A stretch of DNA of 64,000 nt from Fennellomyces sp. T-0311 (GCA_025266875.1 JALLLT010000023.1:1-64000), one strand, 5' to 3'. Positions 37,138 to 49,860 are shown, counted from the first letter of the stretch. Numbers and translations are program-made. Notes: generated by a model from the sequence alone, not told the origin.

Positions 37138-39015
37138 TCATGCAGCCATGCTGCTTTGCTGATGCAAGTCTGAAAAGAATACTTCCTCCTTTTCAGACGA
37201 CATGTCCTTTCCCGAATCACGTCGGTCCGGCGGCGCTGGCTGCTCTCGTGAATTCATGACTCTTCGGTATGCAGTTGTTCTTACAAATTTGGGGACGGAA
37301 TCTGAAGCCATTAGACGCAAAATATGCTCCTCGACTTTATCGAACCACTTGAGCATCATTCTGAGACTTTGCGAGGTTGAATGTGTCGATATCACAACTC
37401 GTTGGCTCTGAATATCTTCACCAATCGTCACAGTTGCTGAAACCAATCTGGCCATCTCCTGGCGAAGTGTATGATCGACGTTCAACTCGTTCGGTGCCTG
37501 GGGGGCAAGATAGCTTGACCAGATACTGTACGCGTCCTCCAACAGATCCTTCTGGTTTTGCGAAGGCATTGCTGGACTTTGATTGCGACACTTGCGTCGC
37601 AACGTTGCATAGTCGATCCAGAAGTCCAAGTTTTCCTCGCAAAAGTTTGAATGCAAAAAGTCTTTGAACAGCGAACGCAATTGTGCATCGTCGAGGATCT
37701 GCTTAAGCCGACCAGCTAACCCCTCTTGTTGGTCCATATTGGCAGCACTATTAGGGCGTGGTTGAGGGGCGTGTGTGCGTGGACGTGCAAACAAGTTGGG
37801 TTCTTCAGCAGCATTTTCGGGGATTTGCTTGCCTTTGGACGTAAGAAGGACAAACACATTCTTGTGTGCTTCAACTTTGGCTGTTGCCTGGCGAGGATCT
37901 TGATACTCGATCCATCCGAGTTTGTAAAACTCGGTAGCAATATCCTCAGACTCGTCTCGGTTGGCAACAGTGCAGTTTTCGGTAATCCAGTCGCAGCACA
38001 TGCGAGTGGGGAAGATGACACGCACCCATGCGCCTATCTTTCCTGGCGTTGGTGGAGGCAAAGGAGGTTGCTGTTGCTTGCGTTGCTGGTTTTGATGTTG
38101 ACGTTTCATGTTGGTGACCGTATTCAATAATCGGTTGTCAAGCAATTGCAGTCGAGCTTTTTCGCTTATCGTCGTGCCAGTTGTTACGGATGAAGCTTTG
38201 GAGGAGAGAGCAAAAGGAGCCGGACCATTTGAGGGATTTGTGGATGACGAAGATACGGAGGATGTCGAGGAAGCGACCGATTCACGTCGTTGCAGCGCGA
38301 TTGCTCCTTCAGGATGTTGCTGCTGCTGCTGCAATTGGCGTGCCTTTTCAAGGTGTTCTCCTTCCAATGGCAAGGAGCGAACCATGACACGGAATACATT
38401 TGCCAAAGTCTGTCGATTGAGATTCATCTGGTCGTCGTCTTTGGATCGCTCGATACGGATTACATTATAGTCTTCGGGTAGAGGACAAGATGTGGAACCC
38501 AGTGGCATGTCAACCTCCGTTCGAACACAAAACTCCTGCAAAATGCATATGCCTTTGAGGGTGAGACGCCATAGACCTCTATCACGGAAGGAACGTGTTT
38601 GTGGATCGACAGCATTTTCCATTAAACGAGCCCATATAAATTGCTGACAAAGGGCGCGTGCCATGTCTCGTTCCATGTTAAATGTTGTTGTCGTCGTCGT
38701 GCGAATCAGGCGTGAAGGGTTGTTTGGGTCCGGTACTCGCACTGTTTGCGAGAAACGAAGGTTGCCGAGAACTTGAATGGCATCGTCAGACGAGAATGCG
38801 TTTTGATAGTTCCGGAAGAGGTAGCGGTGCGTTTCAAACCGGATCTGAGTCATCAAGGCTCCAAACAAGTCGTGGATGTCCTGTGTGTAACCTACAGATC
38901 AGCATTGCATGCATAAAGAAAAAGGCAAGCAGGATCTTACCTTGACATAAGGTCTACCGTCCATGGTAAACTTCATCATAGACGTGTATGCTTGCTGCGA
39001 CACACTGGGATCCAT
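37138..39015 (-). CDS. RGS/DEP regulator of G-protein signalling (Sst2/FlbA type)
   Basis: Two exons, 39015-38941 and 38880-37138, give 605 residues. Two DEP-type domains lie at about residues 26-145 (DIHDLFGALMTQIRFETHRY) and 309-375 (WVRVIFPTRMCCDWITENC...EFYKLGWIEY), separated by a Ser/Gln-rich linker with polyQ. The RGS domain spans about 414-560 (LKQILDDAQLRSLFKDFLHSNFCEENLDFWIDY ... SLRMMLKWFDKVEEHILRLM), with a Pro- and Gln-containing insert typical of fungal members. Such proteins speed GTP hydrolysis by G-alpha subunits, and DEP domains tether them to receptors or membranes. The split DEP architecture matches Sst2 and FlbA. It converges on PCCB (191 bp apart) and lies 276 bp downstream of the EDE1-like gene. 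Confidence 0.92.
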
Positions 39016-39291
39016 CGTTACTGTACTTGGCGGAAGTAAAGGAAGCTATCAGGTAGTGTGCATTTTATATACAACGCGGAGGCAAACAGGGAGAGTTAGT
39101 TTCAGGGCCTTGACAAAACGAGGGGGGAGGATTGCGAATAAGATAAAGACAGGGAGTCTAATAAAAGGGCCTTCTCCCTCTCTCGCATAGCACTTTATTG
39201 GATGCACACACACGGTCCATTGGGGGAGGAGACCAAGTGAGAAGACACGCGAAACACGCTTCTATGTTTCCAATTTTATTCGAGAGCATGT

Positions 39292-42200
39292 TTACTTGCT
39301 CGTCTGGTCCAATAAGAAGTTACTTGCTTTTACTAAATCTTGATCGTAGCGATCCAATGCTTCCTTGGCCTCTTTTTGGCCAAATCCCATCTTGATTAAC
39401 TCATCCAAATTGCTGCTGCCTCCTGTGCTGATAGTTGTTGGCTCCTTTTTGTGTGCTGCCGACGACGCGGGTACTGCGGGTGATGCCGCTGCGTCAAAAT
39501 TGCTGAATGCGTCCTCGAAACCCACAAATGCGTCCTTATCAGTGTTTGTAGTAACGTTGGTGGCCGGTGCTTTGCTTGCAGAACTGCCGCCAAAGATAGA
39601 ATCCCAGTCATCGTCCTCCTTGCCCTTGCTCTTTGACTCCTCAAAGTCGAATCCGCCGAAGCTAGATGCCCAATTCAGATCATTTGCAGAAGTCGCCTTA
39701 TCCTTTGTTGCCTCCTCCTCCTGTTTGTCCTCCTTTTTGTCGAATACGCCAAAAGCATCATCGAAATCGGCAAAGTTGCCTGTGTTTGCTGATGGTGAAA
39801 CCACTTGTGCACTGCTCATCTGTCCAGAAAAGGCGTCGTCAAACTCGTCGGCTGGAGGGGCAGTGTTCTTGACTGCGGACGGTGGTGGGGGTGGAGGTGC
39901 TCGTGGCTTCTTTGTCGCGGTGGTCGGGGTTGTATGGCTGCTTTCGGATGTCTGGCGATGGTGCCTGCTCTGAGGAGGTGGCGGCGGTGGGGCCGGGCGT
40001 GATGATTTGGCAGGTGTGTTGCTTTCAGTAGTGGCAGGCTTTTCCGGTGGTGTTGCCCAACCAACGGGATCAAATACGCTTAGTGGGCTATCTTGCTGTG
40101 ATCGAGGTTTTTCCGACGGGGCAGGAGATTGCGCAAAGCTGCCAAAGATAGCGTCAAAATCATCTGCTGGTAAAGCGGCAGCTGGTGCCGGTGCCTGTGC
40201 CGGGGATACCTTGGACTCTTCTATCTTGGGCGAGAATACGTCAAAGAAACTGTTGCTGTTGCTGATCACAGAAGATGCTGCTGGACTAGATACTTCTTTG
40301 GGTTCTGCCGGTTTGGGTTCTTCAGGGATTTCAATATCGTCGGGTAAACCGCGCTCTTCCTTAAAATCCGCAAGATCTCGTTTAGCTTGGTCACGGTCTT
40401 GCTCGGACGCTGTTACTTGGCGACGGTTGATATCCAACATCATGTTTTGTTGTTTGACTTGGGATCGCAGGCTATTGAGCTCATTTGCCAGTCGTGCTGT
40501 TTCTTCTTGGATGGTTCGGACGTTTTGTCGCAGTTGCTCACTTTCTGCCCGGCTACTTTCGAGTGTTTGCTGAAGCTGTGCTATTTCGTTCTGTGTCGCA
40601 GCGAGCTGCTGTTGTGCCGCATCGTGCTCTTGTTGTGCTTGTATCCATCCTGGCTTCTCGTTTTCTAATTGTTGCTGCAGCTCATTCAACTCTTTGACTT
40701 CGGCTTCATGGGCCATCTGCACTTGAGCGAGTTGCGCCTGTAATTCTTGTTTTTGCTGAGCGAGTCTTTCTAGCGTTTGCTGGGTATCCAGCTTTTGTGC
40801 CTTGATCTCGCCCGTTGACACGCTTAATGCGCCCATTTGATTTTGCATTTGATTCACTTGGTTCGTATCCTGAGTGAGCTGGTCGTTGTTGCCGAAATCG
40901 CCTAACAGATCCTGATCATCGAATATGTTTCCTGTGCATACACATGCTCATTAGTTTTCCCGATATTTAAGAAAGAGGTGCTTAACATGATCGAACCTGT
41001 CATTGCGGGTGATTGTACTGGAGCCGCTGCTGGGGGGTGCTGCAAAGACGTTGCCATCATAGCTGGGCTCGCAGCTACTGGATGAGGGCTCGGAGGCACC
41101 AAAGTCGTGGGCAAAGTGTTTGGCAGCACTTCACCTCGCAACCGAGCGTGGATCAAATGCATAGCAACGGCAAACTGATCACGTGAGAGCCGACCTTGCT
41201 GCTTTGAATCTGCCAAATCCCAAATATGTGCCAACTCCACCTCGGGCAATCGAGAGTTCTTGAAGAACTCGACAGCCTCTGGTCCCTGCACAAAGCCCGT
41301 GCGCTGACCATCGATCTTATCGAAAAAAGCATCAAACTGTATCTTTTCTTGGGGCGTCACATCCCAAGCAGTGGTTTCCTGGGCAGGGGCCGAGAATGCC
41401 ATGGTGCCGAGCGAATCAATGGTTTGAGATCGCTGCTGCTGAGGTGGACGTGGCGAAGCTGCAGGCCGAGGGGAAGGTTGTACGACAGTGGTGTCACCGT
41501 TTGCAGTTGCATAAACCGACGGCGGCAGTTGGGTCGGGAGGGTGATCAATGTGCCGTCCATGAGCTTGGCAATATAATGCATCGCGATTGCAAACTCTGC
41601 CTGGTTCAAGTTACCGGCTTGGCGCACATCTGCCAAATTCCTTGATGCCCCATACGATGAGTCCACTAGCGCATTTGCAGAAAAAAAAACACAATTTACC
41701 ATATTTGTCCCAGTGTTTCTGTCGGTAGTTTGGACTTCATAAAGATATTCTTGGCGTTGGCAGCGTCCAATACACCATCCACAGGTTGGTGCACGCGGAA
41801 AATGGAAGAGTACTTTTCGCGTTCTGCTGCCGTGATCTTCATGCCTGGCCCATCATCCGTTGGCGCTTGAATGGATGGGCTTGTCACTTGGAGACCTTCG
41901 AACTGAGGCAGGGGAACAGCTATAACCGCACGAACACGATTAGTCCAAGAAAGTCATGTGCATTCGTATAAACCCGTACAAGTTGCCAGGATAGGCTCGG
42001 ACACCTCTTTACCGTGCTGGGCACAGGCAATCAGCTTTAAGGCAATGGCAAAAGTCTCGGATGTCAAGTAGCCGACATTGTCACGATCAGCGGTCTCCCA
42101 GATCTATCATCACGGTCAGCGATGGGCACTGTTGGCTTGAGAGTGGTTGAAATTACTTCAGACAAGATTTGGTTGGGGACACCAGAGGTAGCAAAGAACT

Positions 42201-42324
42201 GGACGGCTTCGGGGCCAGTTACGGTACCAGACTGGCTACGGTTGGCAGCGCGAAAATACTGAGCGTAGGCGTTCTTCTCCTGCGGTGTCAGGTAGGCATC
42301 CCACGATGAGGACGATGCAGACAT
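39292..42324 (-). CDS. EDE1: EH-domain endocytic scaffold, Ede1/Eps15-like
   Basis: Five exons, 42324-42157, 42103-42013, 41919-41700, 41640-40997 and 40931-39292, join in phase to 920 residues. Three EH domains are present: about 8-95 (LTPQEKNAYAQYFRAANRSQ...WETADRDNVGYLT), 110-200 (EREKYSSIFRVHQPVDGVLD...NLADVRQAGNLNQAEF) and 255-345 (EKIQFDAFFDKIDGQRTGF...DLADSKQQGRLSRDQF). EH domains bind NPF peptides. A coiled coil of about 140 residues follows, then a long Pro/Ser/Asp region with repeated DAF/FDDAF-like motifs. A C-terminal UBA domain (NLDELIKMGFGQKEAKEALD) follows. The order EH-EH-EH, coiled coil, UBA is that of Ede1, which nucleates clathrin-mediated endocytic sites. It sits in a minus-strand tandem between the Pin4-like and RGS genes. 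Confidence 0.9.
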
Positions 42325-42519
42325 TGTTTAAAGGGAAAAGGCTGCAAGGTTATAAAAAGCAGCACGTTATAAAGGCGGGTTGGTGAAGCGCCTGCCAAGT
42401 TTTCACATTTGGTAACTGCACATGCGGCCTTATAAATGGAGACTATTTTCCTCTACACTGCGCTTTCTTTTCATAGGACATGCCAAACAAAAAGTAGTGT
42501 ACAACAGATGTCATTAAAG

Positions 42520-42729
42520 TTAAAAGATCTTCACGCCCGGCCTCTGGCAAATGCAGTTCGCGTGTCGCATTTGGGGCGCCAGGTGCTTGCGCGTCTCAAA
42601 GTTCTTGCCCGGCTCGGGCCCACGAGGCTGGCGGATAGGCCGGATGATCGTGCTTGCTTCGCTTGTCGTCGACGCGCTGTTGGCATTCGTGGCGTTGGCA
42701 ATCCCTGGAAGGCGGCTAAATGGTCATAT

Positions 42730-42762
<33 letters not shown>

Positions 42763-43821
42763 GTAAATTGTCATGCATACGCAATACGGAACAAAGCAGA
42801 CTCACGTCATGGACTTTCTAAATCCTTCACGGCCGCCATCTTCCTTGCGCTCCTGGACCAGCGACGATTTTTGCTACATAGAACAGCTAAGAACCCACTG
42901 CATCTGCCACGTGCAATCCACCACTTACGGTATCGGATATATCCTTGGTGATATGCATGAATCGCACAGGATATACGCCCTCGGCGAAATGGCCTAGCTT
43001 GAGCTCCTCGGCAATGATATGCGCATCTCGACGACGCTTGCCGTTCAAGTTTGACATGATCATCTCTTTGTCCTTTGAGTGTTCCTTAAAGTGGCGGATC
43101 TCGCTAATCAACTCTTGGACATGCGGGTCCTCGAGATCAAGTCTGTCCCCTATTGTTGATCATGAGATAAGGTTTGACGTGATGCTTCCGTATATACATA
43201 CAACCGGTGGCGACAGGGAATTGCCTCGTCTCCGGCTTCGACCGTCCACGACGACGTTCACTGATATTCTCCTCCTGACGTTCACCGTTCTGGAAGACGA
43301 GTTTACGAAGCGAGCCTTCCAACTCGACCGTATCCTTTCCCTCGTTTTTATCTTTTTCTACAGCTGTAGGCAGCATGCGCTTAAACTCGGCGCGTAATCG
43401 TCGACCACTGACTGAAATGCGGTTAATCTCGTGAACTGCCGCATTGGCCACATCTTGTGTACGGTAGTTGGCGAAGGCCAGTCCGCGAAAGATGCCATTG
43501 TCGAAATGATAGTTCAATGCATAAGGTGCGGGAACACCCTCGTCATCCTGTATACACAAAGTTATGGTGTCTTTGAATAGTTCTGTTTAGTATAAACTTA
43601 CGAGCATTGAAACAAGTACATCTCGTTTGATAGAAAAAGGAATGTTCTTAATCACAATTGCATTAGGAACAATATCCACGTCATTATCATTAGGTTTCGA
43701 GGGAGGAGTGGCAGGCGGAGAGCCGGAATCAGAAGAAGACGTAGTGTCATTCAGTTCTTGCTATAACTCATTGTTCAGTTACTGCGCCTTGTGATCTTTG
43801 TTCTGGTACCTTTTCTTTCAT
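42520..43821 (-). CDS. RRM and R3H domain protein, Pin4/Cip-like
   Basis: Six exons, 43821-43810, 43760-43602, 43547-43205, 43149-42929, 42873-42806 and 42715-42520, join in phase to 332 residues. The RRM covers about 45-130 (AIVIKNIPFSIKRDVLVSML ... RGLAFANYRTQDVANAAV ... RRLRAEFKRM). An R3H-type domain follows at about 180-245 (ISEIRHFKEHSKDKEMIMS ... AHIIAEELKLGHFAEG). The C-terminus carries RPIRQPRGPEPGKNF, reminiscent of the Pin4/Cip tail. In yeasts such proteins bind RNA and act in stress and cell-cycle responses. The 12-base first exon is the weakest part of the model: another upstream exon is possible. The acceptor of exon 5 could also lie 16-18 bases downstream. The last intron contains a dinucleotide microsatellite. 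Confidence 0.78.
42730..42758. repeat. (CA)n microsatellite inside an intron
   Basis: A run of alternating CA on the plus strand (GT on the transcript strand) lies in the last intron of the Pin4-like gene, some 15 bases from its 3' splice site. Such tracts are length-variable. Confidence 0.8.
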
Positions 43822-45474
43822 GATTTATTTTTTTTGTTTTTTTTTAAATTATATTATTATTCAGTGTGGTCGTTGAGCTGGTGGCGAGGTTGGGAAGGGG
43901 AGACGGGGAGGGGGCAAAGGGGAGGGAGAGAAGAAAGAGGGAGTGGGAGTTCTTTAAAAACGACAATGCCATATTTTTTCTTCTCTACGGATTCACTCCC
44001 CGCACCTCTTTCTTTTGTTCCCGTTCCTGCCCAAGATCGCCGCGGTTGCCAGGGTGCTAACAATACCCAGACAACGAATTCTATACTAGGCCACCCTTGG
44101 CGTAAAGATCAAAAATCAAAAGCGGTGTTATGGATTAAGTTATCAGTGCACGGAAATCCATAACTGCTTGGCACTCGTTGCCCGAACACTCATTTTGCGA
44201 AACATGTTTGAGGTGGATCGTTCCCAAAAATAGCCTCGGTTACCTTTTAAGAGCTATTTTGATTATTTACTGGAGTGTCATCCTTTTGCTTCGGTGCCAT
44301 ATGATCCTTTCTATGCTATATACGTATTATTGGGAACGTGCCTCCTGCATTTTGAAAAAAGACATGATTGTTTTTCCTACTAGCACATGTCAAGACTGAG
44401 TTGGTAACTTGCATTAATAATACTACAGGAATCAAAGCTTCGACACTCATAAAACTTGACGTCGACAACCGTCTACTACTCCGGTACTGCGTATACTCTC
44501 ACTAAACTGCTGTACATATCGAAACATAAGCACTCCATACTTTTAAATTTGCGCCATTACATAGGCTTGGACAACATGGCTGCTTTTATTAATACTATGT
44601 TACATAACCCTTACATTCCCATAGAGAATGCCGCATATCCTTTGATATAGATCGCATTTCACATATCCAAAGCTTACTTTACCGGATAGATGCTTTAACC
44701 CTCCGCAACGCTCATCACAACGCTGCTTGCATTCATCACATGTTTTTGCAGATCACAGCGTACATATGTGGCTTATGTGAGCACAGAGAAACAGGGATGC
44801 TAATTGACCATTGCCCGTGTAACATCCTCCAGGCGAGCATGTTTTTATACTACTTGATTCACACTTGTGCTGCTATTTGTTCCTTTTGATAGACTCTCAT
44901 CTCCAATATAAACAGCAGTTGTCCGCTACTTGTGAAGGTATGCACAACACCATTCGTATTATTGAATTTACCAAACTTCCTGGCAGTATTAATTAACTGA
45001 TCGATCGAGCACCCAATGGTATATCATGCAACTGCTGGTTGTAATCCAGAATCCAAATATTTGAAATATTCCGCTACGTACGTATCCACAAACGATGAGA
45101 TACGAAGAAAAGGATTTCCTGTCAAAATTCGTTTCAAAAGTCTAGAAAACTAAATAGAATATATTCGGTATAAATGGAGTAATAAAAAAAAGCTCCACTT
45201 TGATAGAAAAAAATTGCTGGAAATATTTTATTCATTCAGCCGATAAAGGTTATTGCGAAGCGCAGTATAAATAGGCAGAAATTTTTGACAGTATGCATTT
45301 ATCAATGAACATTGCTTAGTAACGATCAAAGATGACACGCTGGATCCTACATCATGTGACGATTGTGATCGTCAGCAGATTAAATCATCAATGTGAATGG
45401 AATAATATACCGGGCACCGGTAGAATGTTCACTCAAACGGAACAACAATCGATAAATGTTTGGAATGTTAAAAT
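43822..45474. other. Intergenic, no gene seen
   Basis: The first 200 bp are a T-rich then purine-rich (GA/GGAG) stretch upstream of the Pin4-like gene. The remainder is AT-rich with short frames that show no motif. A TATA-like TATAAATAGG occurs near 45268, about 200 bp upstream of the surface-protein gene. Confidence 0.45.
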
Positions 45475-48434
45475 ATGTATTTCTCGACATTTATGCTTTC
45501 ATCCTTACTATTATTTTCAGCTACCCTTCTTATCTTGCCGTGTAGCTGTATACACGTTTCCACGGCGAGTAGGGATACCTACCTCCGTTACCATGACAAA
45601 TACCTATACAAACATTGGGATAGCTATCACTACAAAAGTCGAAAGCATCGTCAGAATGCCTCACGACATCAAAGCAATAATCGTCATCGATTTCAAGATG
45701 AAAGTATGCTAGCCGTTGTTGCTATACCACAATATTCCTGGCCAACCACAAGGGTAGTAAAATTACCTCCTGTCACGACTGAATCGGTAGAAACTTCGTA
45801 CACAACAACCACTGCTACCGTATCCGTTTTAGTACGAATCGATGACATCTATTCATCGGCGCCAGAGCAACAGCAACATCAAAGCCAACGGATACGGGCG
45901 CTGGAATCGCACCCTCCGATACATCAGTTATTGGACGACTCAATCTTGGCTTGGACGAGTGTACCTGGGATGGAACTGATGTTGTCACGCAAACGGTAAA
46001 TATTTATAAGCACAGGTAATAACGAAGTCCAATTTCCTGACTATTTATTTGAACGAGTGCAGTTTCGACAGTTTAATGCTGTTTTTTTTTTCGGAGACTA
46101 TACGACGGCCCATGCACAAGAAATATACGGTCCCCTTGCAGTGGGTGGCAATTTCACCGGAAATGTTTACAGCGTCGACACCCAAAAGGTCACCACTTGC
46201 TCTGATCTAGCGTCGAATCTGGACAGCTATGGACTAGTTGTTGGAGGAACTACAATAACAACCGATACCAAAGTGCATGGCGCTGTATTCCTGGAAGAGG
46301 GCGGTACTACATCAGAGTTCAATTTACTTGACCAAGGCTGCGATCTCTATGTAGGCAACACAGGTCGCTTTAATTTTAGTGCAATCAAACATGCCGCGCT
46401 TACCGCAAACATCGAACTGGTGAATATCGAACCTTCACTTACACTGGACTCGAGTGATAGGCTGACAAACATTGTTGAACAAGCGAATTACGAGGTCTTG
46501 ACTTTTGCAACATGCACTGCCCTTAATGACTGCAAACATTTTCCCTGACAAAATGTCGTACCCAAACCATATTTTTTACGGCAATGGAAATTGGAACGGC
46601 GTTCAAGGCTCATCTTACCCAACTGATAAAACGATTATATTTAATGTAAACACTTGGATCAAGGATTTCACAATTTTGACTTTTGTATATTTAGATACCG
46701 GTGGATAACGGCGGTTCTATTACATTGGCTTCGAATCAGTCAAGTAACGGACTCAGTGCATGTAAAACTATATACAATTTTTATCCTGTCGATAGCAATG
46801 GAGTCTACGATGCTGATGGCACATTCACGATTTACCGCCAGACATGCGGTGAATTGCACGGTTTTGTCCTTGTACCTCGAGGTAAACATTGCAAACAAGC
46901 GTATATAAGTTAAATAATAATATCATTACTTAGCCCATATTCGAGACGGGACCACTGGAGCATCCAACGGACAAGTGATCGGTTTGGATTATGCATGGTC
47001 AACGGGCAATGGTGTTGCAATCAAGAATTATGCCTCCACGGGGTGTCAGTATTTCAATGGATGTATTCCCCTGATTCCAAATGGTGATATTGATCTTGAT
47101 GTTTCTGAAAGCTTTTTGTGAGTGCAACGTGTATTATTGTGTACAGCAACTAGCATGAGTTTAAAAAAACGATTTAGCGAGATAATATCCACCGAAGAAT
47201 CTGAAAGTGAAGAGTCCTCAACGGAAAAGTCGTCAACCTAGGAGTCGTCAGCCGAAAGCGAATCTTCAACCGAAGAATCTTCAATTGAGCAGCCCTCAAG
47301 TGAAAGCGAGTCGTCGATCGGCGGATCTGAAAGTGAGAGCGAATCGACTGAAGCACCGCCTTCCAGTGACCTTCCAGAATGTAAGGACAATGAATATACG
47401 AAGTATTGAACAGTATCTTGACGTTAGATCCAACATTTTTAGCGAGCGTATCGGTTTCAACATTAACACTAATTTCGCTTGTGGTTATGACCGAAACGCT
47501 ATCCGATCCCATCACTTACACTGAAGTTTCCACTGAAACTCCCACTCTTACTACCATAAATTACACTACCGATGTTTCGACTATTACAGACCACTCAACC
47601 AAAATAAAAACAACTACAGAAACACAAGGTTCTTTTGGCATAGTTACATTGGTATCGGGCACAACCACGGTACCGACGACTGTTCCAATTATGTTCTCTT
47701 ATTTTATACCAGTAACCTTTACCGAGACGTTTACCGAAACGCACTCTAAAGCGTTGCAGACATATACCGTAACAGCCACCGCAACAATGACGATGACACC
47801 GAGTGACACATCATCATCCTACAAAATACCTGAAGTAAATCGCGAATCATATACTGGCGGCATCAATTCGCGTTACCTGGTCGTCACAGTAACCGAGGTG
47901 GCTGCACAAGTGACTGAAACGGACTTGGAAACCACTACTTTGACCACCCACGATACAGAAATACAAACTGAGCTCCAGTCTTTGACAGCCCACGATACAG
48001 AAACCGCGACCACAACTGCGAAAGTCACAAGTGTCCACACTGTAACCAACAATGTCATATCTACGAGGTACCAGACAGAGACAGAGACCACAAAAAAATA
48101 CGAGAGCATAAGTACACTGGTATCGGAAACGACAGATTATGTTACAGAAACTGTCCTAGAGCATGTATACACTGCATATCCAGAATGGTTGTTGCCTACA
48201 GACGGTTGGACGGTGTATGATATTTCTCTAAAGTATCTTCAGGCCCAAGAGCCTGGTGGCTATCACCACGCAGGAGGTTATCGAGACAAAGGCGGTCACC
48301 ATGGAAAAGGTGGCCATTACGGCGAAGGTGGTTACCATGGAAAGCGGGGTAGCTACGGGGAAGGTCATAGCAGTGTACATGGAAAAAATTGGAAGCACAA
48401 AAGTGAAAAGGCTTCACCGAAAAACCATCATTAA
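45475..48434 (+). pseudogene. Choice-of-anchor-A surface protein gene, disrupted
   Basis: The predicted product starts with a signal-like segment (MLSSLLLFSATLLILPCSC), then a His/Arg-rich and Thr-rich part. A choice-of-anchor-A domain follows from about 45930 to 47110 (NAVFFFGDYTTAHAQEIYGPLA, VHGAVFLEEGGTT, FYGNGNWNGVQG, ACKTIYNFYPVDSNG). Downstream are a Ser/Glu repeat tract, a long Thr-rich region and a Gly/His repeat tail. Introns 45996-46062, 46646-46694, 46882-46933, 47118-47177 and 47381-47427 all splice in phase. Three breaks remain. The frame changes between about 45790 and 45850, where one possible intron (GTACAC to CGCCAG) could rescue it. One extra base near 46534 changes the frame in a region with no GT donor. 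A TAG interrupts the Ser/Glu tract at 47239-47241. The intact form would be secreted and wall-associated. Sequencing error is the alternative to decay. Confidence 0.6.
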
Positions 48435-49576
48435 TCCCGTTAACTTATTCTTACTACTTGGCACGGTCACTGTTGATACTTATTTTGTAATGAGCGCTAG
48501 CTCGTACGGCTGTCCGTACGATGCTTAATAAAAGTCAATTATGCTAGCGGAATGTGTTTTGAATCAATCCAATATACTCCATTTACATATAGCATGAAAC
48601 TTGCGGACACTATCACTTGTTTACCTTTTGCGGATAGCAATTATATTTTCCTACAGCTGAGAGAACATTAATTTTCTCCAAGTACGTGATCGAAAGCTTC
48701 GGACGTATTTTTTTTGTATTTATTATTTGGGCTCAAACCCCAAAAAATTATGATGTTAATTGTGGTACAAGAAAAGGATATCGAGCTATGAGCGCATTCA
48801 AGTGATTGTTTGCTATGGTGAAATTCCATACGGAGCCTTCAAGGACACAGGGCCAATGCATCGCCCAGAAAGCATCGGACGTAACTAAACCTAAATTCCT
48901 ACAGTAGCTCGATTTGGAAACGGGAATCATTTTACTACTAATATTAGTGTCATACCATAGTGCATACTATGCGATTACATTTGGTACACAGTTACGCGTA
49001 TACATTTACTACTTTGGAATAATCCAAATGTTGCCATGGAAATTTTGCTGACAATTAAAACTTATAACCAGCTGAACTGCTAATTTTCGTCCGTATCTAT
49101 ATATTAAAATCTTAGGGTTTCGGGCTAGGGTTTAGGGTCCGCGTAACTTTCTTCAGTAACTCACTAAAAAGGAAAAAATTCCGTTTACAATACATATATA
49201 CATCCGGATAATGTTTACGATGTTGTTGTCAGTTTTTGTTCCTGAGACACTTGACAACGTTGGTTTCTATTTGCCTGATCCACCATTCGCACATAGATTG
49301 CTATATGTAGCAATGTTACAAGTATGAACACCATCTGCTATATGCATTATGGTTGATCCAGAGAATTCCCAAATAGAAAATCGACCTGGCCATTACATGC
49401 GAAACGTTGTCTTTTGTAAAAGTCATTTTTTAATTTACTTCTTCATTCTCTTTCTGGACTGCCGATTTACTATATATCTTGACTTTCTTTTTTCACTTTC
49501 ATATATTCTAATACGCACTTTATTATTTCCTTTTTTTTGTTTATACTCCTCTTTTTACTGGATATTTATCTCATAA

Positions 49577-49622
49577 GGTTTAGGGTGACTATAGCATTTA
49601 GGGTGTCATAGGGTTTAGGGTG
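49577..49622 (+). repeat. Degenerate TTTAGGG telomere-like repeats
   Basis: Several TTTAGGGT units separated by short unrelated spacers lie directly before the GT-rich minisatellite. A smaller group sits at about 49110-49136. They resemble interstitial telomeric sequence, but copies are few and broken. Confidence 0.5.
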
Positions 49623-49629
49623 AGCGAGT

Positions 49630-49860
49630 GGGATGGGTGGATGGGTGTGGTGTGGATAGGTGTGGTGTGGATAGGTGTGGTGTGGATAGGTGTGGTGTGG
49701 ATAGGTGTGGTATGGATAGGTGTGGTGTAAATGGGTGTGGTATAGATGCGTGTGGTGTGGATGGGTGTGGTGTGGATGGGTGTGGTGTGGTGTGGTGTGG
49801 TGGTGCGTGTGGTGATGGGTGGGCATGGTGGGTGGGCGTGGCAGGTGGGCGTGGCGGGTG
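49630..49860 (+). repeat. GT-rich minisatellite, 15-bp unit
   Basis: The core unit GTGGATAGGTGTGGT repeats in 15-bp register about ten times between 49636 and 49785, with substitutions in later units. It then degrades into 5-bp GTGGT-type and GGTGGGCGTGGC-type repeats to about 49860. Because 15 is a multiple of three, open frames run through it on both strands (for example a repeating CGVDR). I regard these as by-products rather than genes. Confidence 0.85.

Noticed and set aside
39365..39973. 202-residue plus-strand frame
   Set aside because: It is antisense to the low-complexity Pro/Ser/Asp region of the Ede1-like gene. No motif.
42730..42758. CA/GT run considered as a CRISPR or telomere-type array
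   Set aside because: It is a plain dinucleotide microsatellite inside an intron.
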